DNA of 7,577 nt from Nitrospiraceae bacterium (GTDB lineage Bacteria; Nitrospirota; Thermodesulfovibrionia; Thermodesulfovibrionales; UBA9159): assembly GCA_003453735.1 (NCBI GenBank), contig DMNE01000115.1, positions 11,093 to 18,669 on the forward strand. Direction: 5' to 3'. Positions 6,461 through 7,577 of the stretch are shown piece after piece (the stretch's first letter is position 1; the number at the start of each line of letters is the position of its first letter). The position numbers and the translations under genes are program-made. The notes under the pieces were generated by a model. That model searched no databases. It worked only from the letters and a program-made list of their open reading frames with translations, and was not told the origin of the DNA.

Positions 6461-7483
6461 TCAGGGCTTCTTCGCCCCCGCTTGATCCGTCTCCCCCTTC
6501 AGAAGTATTTCTACGCTGGCCTTCTCCCTCAGGGCTTTGGCCTGAAGCTCTGCTTCCTGTTTCGCTTTCTCCTCGCGGAGAAACTGCACTATCTTTTCTT
6601 TGACTTTTTCGTATGCAATCACAGTTTCCGGCTTCTTATCCGTCACCTTAAACAAGTTAAACCCATAATCCATCTCGACAATGTCTGAGGTCTCCCCCGG
6701 CTTGAGTGCAAAGACCACGGTTTCAATCTGCTTGTTCAGCTGTCCCTTCTTGATATACCCCAGATCTCCACCATTTGTCCGGGTAGGACCATCGGACTGC
6801 TCCCGGGCAAGTGCTGCAAAATCCTGGCCTTTCTTCAGGTTCTGCAAAATCTGCTCGATCTTTCGGCGCGCCTCCTGTTTGCGGGCTTCCTCCCACTTGG
6901 GGTCCGTCTGGATAAGGATATGGCTGACGCGTATCTGTAATGGCTGGTTGAAGAGGTCCATGTGGCCCTCGTAATAGGCAACTGCGTCGCTGTCAGTCAC
7001 CGTAACCTTTGACGCAAATTGCCGCTCGACATATTGCTGAATTGAGCTGTTCTTCTCTATGCGAGTACGCAACGTCTCCTCCGAGATATTTCTTCTGCTC
7101 AATTCATTCTTATATTCTGTCTCACTTGGAAACTGCTGCTTCAGAGAATTGATCTCCTTGTTGACGGCGTTCTCATCAGGCTTGATACCCATTTTGCGGC
7201 TGTCCTGGTAAAGGATTTCCCGCCGAATCAGGCTTTCAAGAACTTCTGTCTGAACGGACGTCACTTGGCTACAAGTGAGAGGTTTCCCGAATCCGAGCAG
7301 CGCCTTCTGTACCCTCAGGACTTCTGCGTCAAACTCTCCCTTGTCAATCTGCTCGCCGTTGACGATTGCAACCTTATCTGCAGACTGGGGCTTCTTCATT
7401 TCGGCCTGGGCAGACGAGACCACGGCAATGAAGCCAATAACTATGACCATTGTCTGGAAACTCGCAACTTTACTTAGTAGCAT
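6461..7483 (-). CDS. Periplasmic SurA/parvulin-type peptidyl-prolyl cis-trans isomerase
   Basis: The protein has 340 residues. It is expected to act in the periplasm as a proline isomerase and chaperone for envelope proteins. A signal peptide covers residues 1-27 (basic LLSK start, hydrophobic MVIVIGFIAVV, cleavage after AQA). A SurA_N-type chaperone region (about 35-170) opens with VAIVNGEQIDKGEFDAEV and contains the ESLIRREILYQDSRKMGI helix pair. A parvulin domain (about 183-285) has the standard marks: VSHILIQ, FAALAREQSDGPTRTNGGDL, GYIKKGQL, ALKPGETSDIVEMDYGFNLFKV. A charged helix (RKQEARRKIEQ...) is inserted early in the parvulin domain, as usual in this family. The C-terminus is Lys/Glu-rich and helical, ending KGETDQAGAKKP. 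There is a single parvulin domain, unlike the two of E. coli SurA. An AGGAGG site is 4 bases before the ATG, and the start overlaps the preceding gene by 14 bases. Similar foldases (EpsD-type) occur in exopolysaccharide operons. Confidence 0.9.
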   Translation of the reverse strand: MLLSKVASFQTMVIVIGFIAVVSSAQAEMKKPQSADKVAIVNGEQIDKGEFDAEVLRVQKALLGFGKPLTCSQVTSVQTEVLESLIRREILYQDSRKMGIKPDENAVNKEINSLKQQFPSETEYKNELSRRNISEETLRTRIEKNSSIQQYVERQFASKVTVTDSDAVAYYEGHMDLFNQPLQIRVSHILIQTDPKWEEARKQEARRKIEQILQNLKKGQDFAALAREQSDGPTRTNGGDLGYIKKGQLNKQIETVVFALKPGETSDIVEMDYGFNLFKVTDKKPETVIAYEKVKEKIVQFLREEKAKQEAELQAKALREKASVEILLKGETDQAGAKKP

Positions 7484-7577
7484 TTTCCCTCCTCGCTTCT
7501 TTTTTCTTTACTTTGAGCTGATCTATTTCTTCCTGATACTGCTGAATGATCTTCTCCAATTCAACTTTCTTGATCTG
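7470..7577 (-). CDS. C-terminal end of an unidentified coiled-coil-like protein (partial)
   Basis: The last 35 codons of a gene that enters from the right edge read QIKKVELEKIIQQYQEEIDQ, then LKVKKKEARRENATK, and stop at 7472-7470. Leu, Ile and Val recur at heptad-like spacing among Lys, Glu and Gln, so this is almost certainly a long charged helix, probably coiled coil. The end overlaps the foldase gene by 14 bases in another frame, so the two are one transcription unit. In exopolysaccharide loci the neighbour of such a foldase may be a chain-length or export component, but the fragment is too short to assign and could equally be a housekeeping protein. Confidence 0.7.
   Translation of the reverse strand, partial: QIKKVELEKIIQQYQEEIDQLKVKKKEARRENATK
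7488..7493 (-). promoter_or_regulatory. Ribosome binding site AGGAGG for the foldase gene
   Basis: AGGAGG lies 4 bases before the ATG at 7483 and within the end of the preceding coding region. It supports that ATG as the start and implies tight coupling to the upstream gene. Confidence 0.65.

Noticed and set aside
6681..6974. 97-residue plus-strand open frame inside the foldase gene
   Set aside because: It is fully antisense to a clear SurA/parvulin gene, and its Cys/Ser/Arg-rich composition is that expected of an antisense shadow.
1..7577. CRISPR array, tRNA, rRNA or insertion sequence
   Set aside because: No regularly spaced repeats, no cloverleaf-type sequence and no transposase motifs or terminal inverted repeats were seen on either strand.

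Overview
The window is one end of a surface-polysaccharide (O-antigen, capsule or exopolysaccharide type) biosynthesis locus from a Gram-negative bacterium. Every supportable gene is on the minus strand, so transcription runs from high to low coordinates. The Gram-negative call rests on a periplasmic SurA/parvulin-type foldase with a signal peptide and on a Wzx-type flippase. The style of the foldase and the gene mix would suit a Desulfobacterota-like or other environmental proteobacterium, but nothing here fixes the taxon.

Layout in transcription order. (1) 7577-7470: last 35 residues of an unidentified, highly charged, coiled-coil-like protein. (2) 7483-6461: secreted peptidyl-prolyl isomerase (SurA_N plus parvulin domain), overlapping the previous gene by 14 bases. 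(3) 6460-5873: a stretch without an intact gene, holding stem-loops, a short direct repeat and, at its downstream end, the last 47 codons of a UDP-GlcNAc 2-epimerase (WecB-like) gene. The stop codon of that remnant overlaps the start of the flippase gene (TAATG). (4) 5872-4484: Wzx-like flippase. (5) 4410-3673: class I SAM methyltransferase. (6) 3689-2607: family 4 glycosyltransferase, overlapping the methyltransferase by 17 bases. (7) 2570-1416: a divergent GT-B glycosyltransferase. (8) 1255-488: a GT-D fold (DUF1792-like) glycosyltransferase in visibly AT-rich DNA. (9) 389-1: another class I methyltransferase, cut by the window edge and broken by an in-frame TAG at codon 34.

Working model (inference): three glycosyltransferases build a lipid-linked repeat unit on the cytoplasmic face of the inner membrane, one or two methyltransferases modify it, and the flippase moves it to the periplasm. 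The foldase probably helps envelope proteins fold. No Wzy polymerase, Wzz chain-length regulator, export porin or initiating phosphoglycosyltransferase is visible inside the window.

The most striking feature is genetic wear. All three longer gaps hold something that reads like the 3' end of a lost gene: clearly for the epimerase at 5872-6015, tentatively for a glycosyltransferase at 1271-1360 and a methyltransferase at 393-509. The last gene also carries a premature amber codon. Together with the fall in GC content toward the left, this looks like a locus repeatedly remodelled by gene replacement and deletion. I did not find convincing evidence of a wholly new biological system.
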